Of a stretch of DNA of 64,000 nt, positions 35,616 through 48,500 are shown piece after piece. Location: positions 868,001-932,000 of the forward strand of contig OZ022259.1 of assembly GCA_963978905.1 (NCBI GenBank), written 5' to 3'. Under the pieces are notes generated by a model. The model had not been told where the DNA came from. It searched no databases and worked only from the letters and a program-made list of their open reading frames with translations. Every line of letters begins with the position of its first letter. Positions within the stretch are counted from its first letter, which is position 1. The stretch comes from Trichostrongylus colubriformis. Taxonomy: Eukaryota > Nematoda > Chromadorea > Rhabditida > Trichostrongylidae. The translations under genes and the position numbers were made by a program.

Positions 35616-36059
35616 CTAGCACTGCTTTGCTTTCTTGTTGTAATTTCAATGAAACCTCTTCGTGATTTCTTTTCAGAGTCTGCGCATTTCAGCTACACTT
35701 TATCCTTGCACCTCCTCTCCCGGTCCGTGAGTAACATGCCAGTATAACTTTCTGCGCCTCATTTTTTCTCGTTTACTGCTACTGCCGCTCTTTTTTACTT
35801 ATTATTCCCTTTTACAATATGCATGCAGTAATCCCAAGCTTTTCATTACGCTTTCTTCGACAATGTAATGTTGAGAATCTCAAATGAATAGATCTGAACA
35901 ATATTCTCGTACTGCTTTTCAGCAGAACTGCAGCTATAACAACGATAATTGCGTTTATGTCTCGTTTGCATTCCCAACTTCAGAGCAGAAATAGGAGCTG
36001 CATAAAGAAGTTATAACTGAAATGTGCCGACTTAGCAAAAGAATCACGAAGAGGTGTCA

Positions 36060-36913
36060 TTAGAGTTACAAAGGAATACAAAGCTATGTTGCACAAGTTG
36101 ATCAGGGTGGCGTTGTATCACTTGCCAGATACCGTATTAGACGCTGCGCCTTCGCAGATGATATCGAAATTTATCAACGCATCTTTTCTTGCTGTGATTA
36201 TGATTTACTTCAAAAGCACTTGGACTGTCGAAAGGGGTCTCCTTCTGTCCAGAGAAAAAACTAAGTGCTACACATTGTGTCGTCTAACCCCGCCTACTGC
36301 CACATATTGATGGATTCCAGTTGCCCCCATTACACATGTTCAAATCACGGCTTTCTGTTCACTAGTGATCTCTGCTTTAAGAAACCGCGAATCTATCAGT
36401 AACCGAGGCCTCAGTGCGGTACAAAGGCTACTCAAAGGGCTGACTACAGGCGATAGTTCTGCTCTTTTGCTTGCTTTCAAGACGTTCGTGCGGCTCCTTC
36501 TTCATTATGGGACAGTGGTTTTCAGCCTTGAAAAAAAATATAAATTTATCTGATAGAAGTGATCCAAGCAGTTTCACCGGAACACTTGTGATGAGAACAC
36601 TGGGACCATGCTATGAGAGAATCCTCCAGTCTTGAGATCAACCGTAACGTTGATCTGCGATCACTTCAGTGGAGTGTTGATGTATGCAAAGTTCTTCACG
36701 GTCACTGTGGTCCGAAGCATAACGTACTGTAAGGCCATGTATCACCAGGTGCGGAACAATCAAGCTGCTCAGGCCCGCAACCAAACTCATAGTCAATTCA
36801 TTGTTTTCGTACGCGCTGACTCGCTATCTTACACTACTATAAGCAAAAAGAAGGCAGTCCTCAGCAGTCTCAACCTATTTAAAAATCTTTTATATAAGTA
36901 TTTCGACCAATGA
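36060..36913 (+). pseudogene. CR1/jockey-like LINE reverse transcriptase, C-terminal remnant
   Basis: Around 36145 the frame reads CAFADDIEIYQRI followed by DLLQKHLD, the FADD polymerase motif and following helix of non-LTR reverse transcriptases. After a frame change, 36365-36553 reads LLKGLTTGDSSALLLAFKTF followed by VRLLLHYGTVVFS, the conserved thumb region with the LLxYGTVVFSP-type motif. 36632-36913 gives the C-terminal tail, ending SSLNLFKNLLYKYFDQ. Upstream polymerase blocks and the endonuclease are missing. It lies in the loop between the two inverted arms. Confidence 0.72.
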
Positions 36914-37153
36914 TGCCCCCTCACCTTCTGTGCTTTCTGTATTTTCATTTCGGCATCTTTCTGTTGTAGGGTTGCTCTCAAGTATTACTGGCCTCTTCTG
37001 GTTTCAGCTCTTTCTCATTTGTTTTGTTTACTAAGGTTTCACCATTATAGCCGAATGATCCATTGCATCGACTTTTGATATCTTGGGCATTGTTGTGGCT
37101 CTTGCGTGAGCTACCTCGTAATAAATACAAAAACGAGCAAACTACCTTAAAAA

Positions 37154-37841
37154 GCGAATACGAAGCTTGCGACAGCCGGTGTGAGGATTAGCTGAAACGA
37201 CTTCATCAAAGCTCAAGACTTTTCACTCAGGTCTCCTCCGATACTCAGGTCAAGAAGGAAACAACAGTAATCACGTATTGCTCGTACCACGGGATATAAG
37301 GAAGAGGAACTAAAAATCATTACAATTGCTGAGCACCCAAAAGACAGCTTGTTTATACAGCTGCAAACTCCGATACCTTAAAAAATTCTCACATGAAATG
37401 CATTGCTTCAAAGAACGACGAGATCAAAAAGGAGCAAACGAAAAAAACATTAAAGGAAACTCACGGTGCACCTGAAGTCATAGCAAGTGCAACATTCTCC
37501 TAAAACGAGCGCGTTTCAGAAGGGAGGCATCCGTCAAAGCAATATCGAAGAGTGCTCAGACAAAAATAAGGAAAATCAAAGACATTATTATGAAGAACGA
37601 GTGAAATTAAAAAATAGTAGTAATTCAACAACATGGAGCACGAAAAAAAAATCAGCAAAAAGCTGAAAAACACATGTTGTAAATGACCACAGCCCTCGAA
37701 TAGTGTCAAAAAGAATTTTTCGTTAAAAATCACAGTGACAGAGAGAAGCTGCGAAAAGGTCGTTAGATGCAGCGAAATCATGCACTATTCATGGAAACTG
37801 AGTTGAGTAAATCTGAAAATGACTTACCTGTCACGAAGAAG
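37154..37841. repeat. Right arm of the long inverted repeat
   Basis: Inverse of 34953-35615 with many substitutions and small indels. The outer end reads GTTGAGTAAATCTGAAAATG ACTTACC and the inner end GCGAATACGAAGCTTGCGAC. The plus strand keeps the peptide similarity noted for the left arm, but with stops. The loop between the arms is 1.54 kb. Confidence 0.64.
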
Positions 37842-38074
37842 CTCAATACACTGGCATTGAAACATACATCCCAAAAAAATGCAGTCAGTTTTCCAGGATG
37901 AGTTCGTCCTTCTTATGATCGTTCATAATCTACAGTTGCGCGGCCAGTCCCACTGTCCCTTATTAATATGTATTTATCGGCTGTAGCATTGTGTGAGATC
38001 TTATTAATATTTCGACAAATAATAACTAAAAAATTCACGGTTCCGACATTGGCCTACCGTCTCAGTACCTTATA

Positions 38075-39654
38075 CAGTGCGTTTCATAATTATAAGGTCA
38101 CCCCCAAATTTTCGGTTTTAAAAACATACAGCCAGCCGAAAATTTTTTAAGTATTTTGTACAGATTCCTCACCACAGAAAACCCTTCCATACTAGTTTTG
38201 GTGCCATCACCTTTTAGCTCGATATTTCTATGAATATTTTCTGATTTTTGTGCCGTTTCATAATTATAAGGTCACCCCGAAGAAAGAGAAGATTTGCTAG
38301 AGTTAACAACGCACGCGGAAGAGCTCATAATCTATGGTTCCCTCCTGTTTAAGAACGACATTAACTAGCCGTTTGGAGAGGTAGAAATGAAATTTCGAAG
38401 AGCCTCACCTCAGATATTGTTCCAGTCTTCAATAATTGTCTATTTCAGCAGCTTTACATACCAGAATTGGCGAGTATCAGGGCAAATATTTTTGCGGCGA
38501 TGTCTCCCAGATTTCCCCGATAGACATAAGACCAAGACTGCATGTTATCTATGACTGGAGGACCGTACTTCGGATCTTTAACCACGATCCTGTTGAATGA
38601 CCTACGTGAACAACAGCCTTGTCATGCTGTTAGACGCAATTATGAAGAGCCGGTCGGCTCCAAAAGGCATTCTTCGTAAGATCGATTTCTTCGTAAGATC
38701 TTCTAGCAGTCTCTGGAGTTCATTCTGCAGGTTTCGAAGGAAAGGTTCAACGCAACCTCATTGCCGAAAACCGCTTAGGCCATCACCCTTCTCCCACAAA
38801 AATTGCCAAGGCTCCGCTAGATCGGCGCACTTCTCAGACCAAGGTAGTACTACCTCTACCCGTCAGCAATATACAAATAGAGCATTTTCAGACTCAACAG
38901 TACAATTCGGATGGAATTATTCGCATGCAGGGTGCAACTGCTATGCAAATTCAGTTTCAATCAATCCGTGCTCAAGAACAACTTTATGAATTGAAGTCGT
39001 TCCGCCTTATGGTGTGCTGTAGGCCTCGGAAACTACTTCATTATTCTTCAGTGATGTTTCTGCTCTTCCTCGCTGCTGTACACTCTGTGGTTCCAGACTA
39101 GAAATGGTTTAATTTCAAACAAATCTGGTCCATGGAGGAGGTGCTGTAGGAAGTGGTCCCCACAATCCTTTCTTCGTTAATGATAATAATCTCACGTGGG
39201 AGTCCAGAGCCTGAAAAACATCTGAAGACACCGAATCTCTCAAATGTCATCTAATTGAGCACAGGAATCTTCCGATTTTTTTGGAATGGCTCTCAAACTG
39301 AGCCAAGCACCACAAGAATCCCAAATCTGAGCTTTTCTCTCGGAACATAATAGCTAGCCACAAATCGATTGAATATGTATCTCGATGATGTATCTGGAAG
39401 ACAAATCTACCATCACAGACCTGCCGGGGCCTTAACTTTTTTCTTTTTTAAGGGTGACCTTATAATTATGAAACGGTGCAAAAAAACAAGAAATACTCTT
39501 AAAAATATGAGGTAAACGAAACTGCTACCAAAAATGGAACACGGGGGTTATTTCAGGTGAGGAATCCGTCTATGAGACTGAAAAGATTCCTCAATGGAGT
39601 GTTGTCGAGAAAACCTGAAATTCAGGGGTGACCTTATAATTATGAAACGCACTG
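38075..39654 (-). mobile_element. Tc1-like transposon with double (IR/DR) ends, degenerate
   Basis: Perfect 30-bp ends (CAGTGCGTTTCATAATTATA inward) are flanked by TA (38073-38074 and 39655-39656). A second copy of GTTTCATAATTATAAGGTCA lies inside each end (38254 and, inverted, near 39452-39473), the IR/DR arrangement known from Sleeping Beauty-type elements. On the minus strand near 38600-38330 are transposase remnants: a DPKYG block (compare DPKHTS), LGDIAAKIFA, IIEDWNNI and ALRNFISTSPNG in broken frames, matching the Tc1 C-terminus. A 134-codon Gln-rich open frame on the plus strand (38697-39101) is probably chance. Confidence 0.78.
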
Positions 39655-39717
39655 TACGTGTGAGTGTTGATGAGCCATGGTAAATAGAGCACTCAGAAGC
39701 TGAGTTAAGGTGAGAAG

Positions 39718-39792
39718 GGTCTCGGTAGAGTAATGGATCAACACATATGCCCCGGAAACATGGAGTGCGGGTACGGGTCCCGTCCGAGACCG
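39718..39792 (+). other. tRNA-like sequence, possible SINE head or tRNA pseudogene
   Basis: GGTCTCGG (39719) pairs with CCGAGACC (39784-39791) as an acceptor-like stem. GCGGG TACGGGT CCCGT forms a T-arm-like 5-bp stem with a 7-base loop, and GGTACGGGTCC resembles a B box with mismatches. The anticodon arm does not form well and a standard D-arm is not visible. It lies 60 bp right of the Tc1-like element. Probably a pseudogene or SINE fragment rather than a working tRNA. Confidence 0.3.
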
Positions 39793-40083
39793 GAGCTTCT
39801 AGAACTCAGCATACTTGTAACAATAATAACAATAATTTCTCATTGTTCTGCTGATGGGGAAGAGACAAGTGTTAAACAGTATTATGCCTTCACATGACTG
39901 ACATCAGTAACGTACCGTTGGTTGGTGTCATGTATGCGTATGTGTGTATGATCGTTTAGATCTAGTATACCTTTCATTATTCAGCAAACTGCCTCCCCCT
40001 CAATATAGCTCATTTTCTCTTATTTTGTTAGCGTAGACACAATACCTTGAATTAGGTAAACGCCACCGCCGGTAAATTAGGTA

Positions 40084-40227
40084 AACGCCCCCGTCAGACT
40101 CCGCGATTCTGCGATCTTGCGGTGACTCGGCTCCGCCCACGAAGTGGCGGCAATGAAAGATGTCAGTAACGTGTGTGAAAGTGCGATGCCGTAAAATCTT
40201 AAAATCGCGAAATACAACGGTGGCCGA
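40084..40227. mobile_element. Family C (PIF-like) MITE
   Basis: The left end CCCCCGTCAGACTCCGCGATT and the inverse of the right end (CCACCGTTGTATTTCGCGAT) are related. The interior CGGCTCCGCCCACGAAGTGG and GAAAGTGCGATGCCG align with 31834-31998. Just left of it AATTAGGTAAACGCC is repeated directly (about 40051 and 40076). Confidence 0.55.
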
Positions 40228-40667
40228 AGAGAACAAAGGAGTTGTAGACTGCAAGTGGATTAGCGAGATCGCAAAAAAGTGCACATATGTATGTTCTCTT
40301 TTCACATCCATTTAAGGAGTTGCTCAGCTTGGTTGCGGACCTGCATGATTCCTAGGAACTGACCTACTGCGGTCAATCAAGTGTTTATCTTTCGGCGAGA
40401 TTAAGCACCGCGGCTTGGGTCCTAAGGCAGCTACCGTGCCCCTTATTTTAGGCTTGTGTTCAGGTGTTCGTGCGTTTAGGCCTCTCATTTTTGATTTTCT
40501 CTCTTTTTTTCCTGTTGGGTGCATCAACTCCTCATGTAGTTCTTGAGTTCTTGCAAGCTTTGATCGCTCTACATGATTGCCTTTCAGTTCCTAAAGACCA
40601 TAATTTACCATCTGTCGAATCGCTAACCATCGCACTTCCGTGTTGTTCGCAGATATTTCGGTGCTAA

Positions 40668-41237
40668 GGCCGCGTTCATACTTTGCGATTTTGTGAACGA
40701 TTGAGCGACTGAGCGACTAAGCGACTGAGCGACTGAGCGACTGAGCGACTGAGCGACTAAGCGACTGAGCGACTGAGCGACTGAGCGACTGAGCGACTAA
40801 GCGACTGAGCGACTGAGCGACTGAGCGACTGAGCGGAATATGTTCATGACCTTGCACAACTATAAATCGTCTGTGGGCGATGTATCATGCATCCGCAAAT
40901 ATACGCCTCCTGTAACCATTGGTAATGAAATGGAGAAAATTGAAAGAAAAATTAAACGAATTCACTCGCATAAACCGTATGACAAGTTTTCAAAAAACAT
41001 CGTTTAATTAATAAAGTGAGAAAACCAAGGTATCAAATGGCAACCGTAAGATCAAATAAGCCTAACATGAATCTAAGACGAACACGTTCATAGTTTAAAA
41101 AACTAACAGCAACAACAACAATCATCGCTCAATCGCTCAGTCGCTCAATCGCTCAGTCGCTCAGTCGCTCAGTCGCTCAGTCGCTCAATCGCTCAGTCGC
41201 TCAGTCGCTCACAAAATCGCAAAGTATGAACGCGGCC
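40668..41237. mobile_element. PIF/Harbinger-like MITE with 8-mer arrays in its terminal repeats
   Basis: The ends GGCCGCGTTCATACTTTGCG and CGCAAAGTATGAACGCGGCC are perfect inverse repeats. TAA stands outside both (40665-40667 and 41238-41240), fitting the TWA duplication of PIF/Harbinger elements. Inside each end is an array of the 8-mer GCGACTGA or GCGACTAA (left about 40706-40833, right, inverted, about 41125-41210), so the two ends can pair over more than 100 bases. The 290-bp centre is A-rich and non-coding. Confidence 0.75.
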
Positions 41238-41240
41238 TAA

Positions 41241-42508
41241 TGTAGGAAGTGGGGGAGGGCTTTCGTAGTCGCGCTGTCATTCCTCACACAGTACCGCTCT
41301 AGAATCATCACGTTGTTCGCTCAAGTGGATACTTTTACCAGAGTCTTGTGCAAGGGGTAGGGGTTCTCCGGACGCCGATCACAGTGCCCTCCCCACCTTA
41401 CTACATTAATTTCTACTACCCGAATGTTTTACAACAATCCAGTGGACTCCATCTCGCACTTAAACAATTCCGATTTCATGTCTAAAGGTTGAAATTTTTT
41501 GTCATGTTCATTTTTTTGTGGTTGGAAAAAATTGTACAGCAGGGAGGCCTCGCCTCGTCTTTTTTCCATGTCGTGCAGAAATACTCATAAATCCTGTGGA
41601 GATTGTAACTTTTACAAAATTTAGATTAACATTGAACTGTAACGCGACATAAGTTGAATTTTGTTTTCGTTAGAAAAGCTTGACCCATTACATGAATTTT
41701 TCAGACACCATCTTATTAGAAACCAACGTGGTTGGAAGTGCCGCGAGTTTAAGGTTTTTAGTCGTTTATCTCCCGAAAAATAATTTCGTTGAAAATATAG
41801 TCATACTTTTTGCAAAAGGGCGCTAATATAATGAACGCTTGGAAATAGTGAGTCTTCGCTCTTATTCGTTGTTAACATTTCCGTGTAGAGCAAATTAGGT
41901 GGGGGGAGGCAACTCGAATTCGAACTGTACCTTCTTCTTATGTCTGGCCTTTGAACGACTGAAGGTCTTTTCAACAAGGTGCCCCTCTCCCCTCATTGGT
42001 ACAGCTTATACGTGTTCTTCTGTCAGATGTGTTACAATTTCGTGTTAACTGACGTTTTCTCTTTTTCTATAATGAACAAACGCATCCACACGTATTTTCT
42101 TTTTTCTCTCCACGTCTCGTCACATTTCTCTCCCCGCTTGCCCCCTCTTCACTTCACAGCATTATTGACCTTGGCTGCTTGGATTGCTGCCAGACATTTG
42201 TTCGTTCTTGTGCGTGCGATCGATTTGCGCTTTTGATTTATGGCTCTGTGCTAGAATTGATCGTTGCGTTGTGTGCTCGTTGTGGACAGCTCGTAGTTGT
42301 CGTCGTCGTCACGAAACGCGTTCCTCCCACTCGTACACTTCTTCAGCAGTGCGTTGTCGATTTAATCGCATCTCATTTTGATTTATCGATTTTGCAGACT
42401 TACTAGATCTCTGTTTGGGATGGAATTCTGATCAAGGAAACGTCAAAATTTTTCTGCTACTGGGATATTGATCGATTCGATTTTTAAATCGTCTGTGTTA
42501 CGCGTACA
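41241..42508 (+). promoter_or_regulatory. Upstream region of the large gene
   Basis: No element or exon was recognised. A TTTTGCAG acceptor-like site ends at about 42398, 110 bases before the start codon at 42509; it could be a trans-splice (spliced-leader) acceptor or the end of a 5' untranslated intron, both common in nematodes. The stretch 42180-42400 is richer in CG dinucleotides than its surroundings. Confidence 0.3.
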
Positions 42509-45500
42509 ATGCAAAAGGAGCCATCGTCGCAGGATAGCGTAGTTGTCTCGGTACGTTTCAAGTGTTCGATTTTGGTTTTCAACTTTTCTTACCATTTATG
42601 CTTACATTTTTCACTTTGATTGCCGTGCATTAGGTGGCGCTTGAAATAGTGACTGTGAAATATGGTAAACTTCGTTTTCTGAGGGCTTAATGTTTCAGTA
42701 AATTGATGTGCCCTCATTTTTCACGAGGTGTAATGCAACGTTATGATCATCCTGTTCTGGTATGACTCCGTTACATTTTTGACTTTTCCTTCTAGACAGA
42801 GTGTTATTCAGTAGAGTGCATCGCGCTAATCGTTTTCCATGTGAGGCGTGATTCCTCTTATCTCCTTTGCTCATCTATTCATTCGTGGTTGGAAATAGAG
42901 TGGAAAGGGTACGCTCCTTTCTGCCAGCCTTTGCTCAATATCCTCTTCTATGCCTATGCTTCCTTCTATGAACCACCCTAAAATACTTATTTCTTCTCTG
43001 TCGAAAATTATGAAACAACCCTCACCTCTTTCCCACTTTCTACACTACTAGGCAATGCAAAACAATTTATGATCATCTCCCGGTCATCTCCATTGATTAA
43101 ACCTGCCAACATCTTCCCAATCAATAATTGTGTCCACCTGTCGGCTCGAAATCACTATCAGGCTTGTCTTCTGCCGTTCATGCGTTGTTATCATGACATA
43201 GATGGTTTATTCATTTTCGTACTTTTTTTGGCGTATTCTTTCTTTATTGGTGTATGAATTCGGGAAAGGGCTCCTCCCACTATCCTTGTGCTACCGAACA
43301 CCGCACGCCGAGCTATTAGCTAATGATTTTCATATTTCGAACAGCCGGAATGATGATACCGATTCCTGATATAAAGGGGGGGGGGGGGGGGGGAGTAGGG
43401 AGGAAGCCTAAGGTTTCGATGGTTTTCCTTTGAAGGCATTTCGCTGTTTCGCTGTAGACAGCTTGATGGATACCCCCAAGTTAGTGCTACTAAGTGATGA
43501 AGGTGATGTGTTCTTCCCATCCTATTTCACTTATTGGGCAGGTGCTGTGACAAGCAAAAAATAGTCTCCCTCCAGCTTCCGTTTTATCTGACGATGTTAA
43601 GTTTGCGAATAAATTCTGTTGAGCGCTCAGTCATTACGGATTCACCCAAAGCTTTCATTTTTTGCGTGGCCATTTTTCCGCTCGTGAATGCTCATAATAG
43701 CATGGGCTAAGCGGTAAAACATTCGTGAATTCACATCGGCCAACGTAAGGATCATCGTGCGTCGCGTAATCAGTCGCGCATTAGAATGTGATTCATGTAT
43801 GTGTACACTGGTTTGGCACATGCTGAAAGCTAGTACGCGATAGGATAATGATAGAATAATGTAGTGTGGTCCTTGAAGCTATCAGTGGAACCTGTACCAT
43901 GCTCCTGGAATTCAACTAAGATCACGACATGATTGATGCATTCTAAGGATCCAGTAGTCGTACAATATTGGAAGTCACAGGATAATTGCATACGCGTCCT
44001 GTGTTATTGTGTTGCTGTTGTGTGTTCACAAGCGCTGTGAGAGCTCAGCTGGGTGTCAAGAAATGTGGAGTGTGATAGCTCTGAGCTAGTTTTTTCTTTC
44101 TATACTCGCTTCTGATGGCCCTCAAGAACGTGGGTAATAGCCCAAGAAAGATGTCATGTGGCGAGCGTAGCTCCCAGGAGCTCCATTTCCTTGCCAATTT
44201 TTTTGGCAACATGCTTCATAAAATATGGTTTCGGTTCTCGAGATAGGAATCGCTTTGATAGATTGTGGTATATGTCTAGACGAGAGTGCTTTTACATTTC
44301 TTGCGAAAGCTTTTCCTTGTCATATATCTCAAAGAAAATATGGATGACAACTCACGATTTAATGGTGATTTGTTTCCCGTTTGCTTTTTCATTATTATTT
44401 CCGTATTCTGTTGGTTCTTTGCTGTTTCATGCGATTCTCTTGGCTCTTCTAAAGTTTTCTCTTATATGAACTACAACACTTCACGTAACAATACCTCTCA
44501 TTCTGGTCCGATGAAGTTGGCTTTCCTCATATTTTTTCCGTGTTCTGCTTAATGTTTGAATTTAATTTAATTTAATTTATTACATGTACAAGGTGTACAT
44601 GAAATGGGACGGTTGTCCCAACATACATAAAACATATAGAACATATTAGTACAATGACAACAACAAAAACCTAAAAAACAACAAACAAGAAATTGGGAAC
44701 AACCAACCACCAAATTCCAATAAACATAGCAGTAAAAGCAGGAAAGCAAGGGTCCTAACTGTAAAACTTGCTCATGGAAGACTTAAGCTGAGCAATATTA
44801 GAAGGCATCAGGAACTTTTTGCAAAATTTGCTGAACTCAGAAGAAGCGCGCACAGAAAAAAATCTGGATCTTATACCCGTATTCGATCTAGGGTATACAA
44901 TTTTATATTTACCACCCCGTGTAATGGATGGAAAGAGCATGAACAGGTTCTTGATTTCAACCGAGACTAGAAGTAGAGACTAGAGGTAGGATTAGGTCAC
45001 GCTCTCCTCATGTGGGAATAGTTCACAATGGAACATGTGGCTAGACCTGGAAATGGATTTACGAAAGTCCCGTACTAGCTCTCTTAACACAATGTGGCCG
45101 GCAAGGGAGAGCCGCATTCCACATACAAGTTTTTCCATTATTTATCCATCTGCAGCACGTTGTCGCTGTTAAAGTAGCCAGCGTTCCGTGATTTTCCAGT
45201 CGACAATTCGCGCAAATTCTTTACTACAGGCAGAAATAAGAGGTTGAGTACGAATAGTTGTGACGAAACTCCGTATTTTGTGGTAGAACGCCTTGACCAC
45301 AATTGCCGGTTTGTATAGAGCGGAGGCGGGTGCCTATCATTAGACCACTCCGTCCTGTGCAGCTCGTTCAAGTAGGCGTGCCCGCAAATTTCATTTGGAT
45401 TTTCAATCCAACGCGTATGGGGTCTCCTTTGGCGTCAACCATCTGTCGTATAATGGTAGAAGCGCTGTAATGAGTCAGATTATATAGTTAGTTTGATGGA

Positions 45501-48500
45501 GTAGTCTTCTTGGTATGCAGTCAGTAGGCCTATTGTTTTAGTTTGCACAGGCTTGTATGTGTGGCCCAGTCCTGTATTATAATATTGCTCTCTTCACTGT
45601 TGAAAGAAAGAGTGGTACGTGAGAATGGTAAAAGATGCATCGCGGAAGTGTGGGAGAAAGGAGATGGAGGGACAACTAGTTCAAAAAATCATTGTTAAGT
45701 GGAGATTATGTGAGATAGATGAGAAATCGCTTTTCATGGAACATCCTACCGGCTTTCTGCTGATATAAGACGCAAGTTTTCAGTTGTGTCCTACCAAACT
45801 CATAGATTTTCCTTAAACTTCTTCCAACTATTCTTGCCTTCTTTCGGTTTCTACTTTTTCTTTTTTCTACGCTTTCCACAGTTTTTCTTTTATAGTTTAT
45901 CCCAACATCATTTCGAGGAGTATAGCATCAGCGGTTTTTTTTGCATTGACCCATCACGTAACTCGGAAAAATATCACAAAAGCTCAAAAGGAAACGTTCA
46001 GCTTCATGCGTGACAAAGCACGCGATAACTTCGCATTATGAACTGCAACAGAAAAAAAAAACCCGCGAGTTAATAAAACACGTTCGCTTGATGAAATATT
46101 TATTTATATTCATGTTTCTCCTTGTACCAGAAAAAGGGCGCGTCTGCAACAACAACTCTCTTTTAAGCCCTCCTTTCTGTGAGTTCTTTCCCCTGTCAGC
46201 ACAACTCGGCCCTACGTTCACCTTGTGAGGCCTCCTGTCGCGGTAATCGACAAATGTTACGGGGAAAACTATCATAACAATGGAAAAACGATTAGAGTCT
46301 CTGCCCTGCATCTATTTTTATTGCGATCAGTAACAAAAATTGATAAAGTGCTAGATTCGACGTCACTCTAAAATGATATTTAAACAGCAGCGGAGAATAT
46401 AACATTACATAAAAAAACGGTCTCGAGAAATTTTGGAGGGATTTTGGAACAAGACGAGGTTTCAGAATTCGTACTTTCGACTGGCTCTCGTTAAATTCTT
46501 GAGTGAAAACTAACGTTCTCATTGTGGAATCTACGTTCGGAGTGGATGTTGCCAAAGGGAAGTGAGCTGATCTCTAACATCTACTTCGTAGGCAGGCTTG
46601 GAGTGTGCCTCTGGATCCGCTGCCATTACTGCGCCTGCAGAGATGTGCACGAAGGCTGCTCGTCCACATCTTTGCTTCCATCGCGGTGTTCTATTCCACT
46701 CACTGTGATAGGAAGCCCTAGAAGTGATTATTCTAGTTTTGTGGATTTGGGTAGTTTTTCCCATGGACTGGTGGTCTTCGATATTCTTCAAAATCACTGT
46801 AGAAGTTATGTGTTTGGTATTGTTCTCATATCAATACTCGAGTATCACTACGTGCTCTGTAAGTATGCTTTATGGATAGAATCATAGGACTGATGTCAGT
46901 CTTCGCGATTTTGCATTTGGTTGATAAAAGAACGGTTGATAACAGACATCAGTCGTTTGTGATGTAGTCGTTTTCTTCAATTCTTGGGTGACCTGTATCT
47001 TTTTCGGGATTTACAACTTTTTTTCGATTCTGACTTGTCCTTCCATGTAACGATTCATAGTTTCGAGGCGTAGTACTCTCGAAGAATAGAAATGGTTTCA
47101 CGCGATTTTCGGGTTCGCTGATTCTACGAGTTTGCACTACGTACACCTGAGTAAGCGGTAGGTAGCTCGTCAAGCAAACGAAGCCTTTCTGACCGTGTCG
47201 CAAGTGGTGGCGATATTTGCGCTGCAGCGTACGCAGCATTGCGTTCGCGCGGAAGATAACCTCACAGCAGGCGGCGCTAGCGGCGGCCGCAGGCTGATCG
47301 ATTGTTGCGCGTTGCGGCGTCGCCCGTATGTCTTTCCCTTCGCTTTTCTGTGCCAGCCTCGTTCCGATTGTGGAGTTTTCGTTTCACGTCCAGGAATCCT
47401 AACATTCTTTTGTTTCTCGAATATTCATCTTTCTGATAGGTTCATTTCCGATTGTAGATTCGCTCGAAGGCACGGAAAGCCCAGAGTCCTATCTATATCC
47501 GTCCTTGCATTATTGATTTTCTTTTATTGGTCTGCTTGCTCGTTGTGCTTCTATTCATCCAATTTTGGCCTATTCTACGCATCTTTCATGAAATTTTTTT
47601 TTGATTTCCTTACGATGATGGCCCCGTGGTGTCGTTTTCTTTGTTTTGAATATAAGGAAGATGCAATGACGTGTCTGGTCGCACAAATTTCCTCTTCTCC
47701 ACTTTATGGGAAGGATACATATTTCCATATTGATATCTACGCCACTTTTCAAGGGAAACTGCGCAGATGAATGGGATCTGTGCCAGGGAATCCTTATTGT
47801 CAGCGCAGCTGTCCAGGCGATAGTTAATTTTTGCCGAAGAATGAATGTTTCGCTGCTGTCGATTGCTCTTCATGGAACGTTACTTATTAATGCTTTTAAT
47901 GAAATGTTTGCATGTCTTGATTGTGAATCAGTTATGCATGAATTCGTAAAGGCGAGTAGGAATAGTTTCACACTTCCTGGTGTGAGCGCTCTTGTGACAG
48001 GAGTGGGAGAGAAGAAATTGCTACAATTTAGTATGATTTAAATGTTTTCGCTTGAAAAATTCATGTAAAAGGGGGTTGTTTCGATAACAGTCAAAGGAGT
48101 TGAAGTAAGGGAAGCACAGAGCTCCAAAGCTGCAGCAGTCGCATTCAGCTGCATCCAAAGCGATCACTCGTTACATTGATTTTTTATTTCAATGTTTGTT
48201 TTGGCGTTCTTCAGTTTGCTCGCAAATCTTTAACATTGTGATACAATGCCAGGGATTACTCCGTTTCTTCTGGCACCATATGCGCTTATCGATCTTTATC
48301 TATCTGTACACGGAGTCGCTCATTCATCGTACTATTGTGAAGGAAGTAGTGGATATCTGATCGATAAGTCACTTTGAAATTGTAGTAGTCCATCAGATTT
48401 AGACATATCCACTAACAGTTGCTATTGTAGTAAATCGAGTGGGTGACAATTTTTTTTTCTTTTGTCGCCATTTCGTGGCACGAAACGTGACTATCTAAAA

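Noticed and set aside
40700..40840. 8-mer array checked as telomeric repeat
   Set aside because: Unit GCGACTGA differs from nematode TTAGGC and sits inside a MITE's terminal repeat.
46520..46800. Possible extra family A copy (CTTGGAG...GGATCCGCTGCC)
   Set aside because: Only scattered short matches, not in consistent order, so below what I can support.
47195..47770. 191-codon plus-strand open frame
   Set aside because: Starts in a CG-rich patch and then runs into T-rich intron sequence; composition changes abruptly and no domain is visible.
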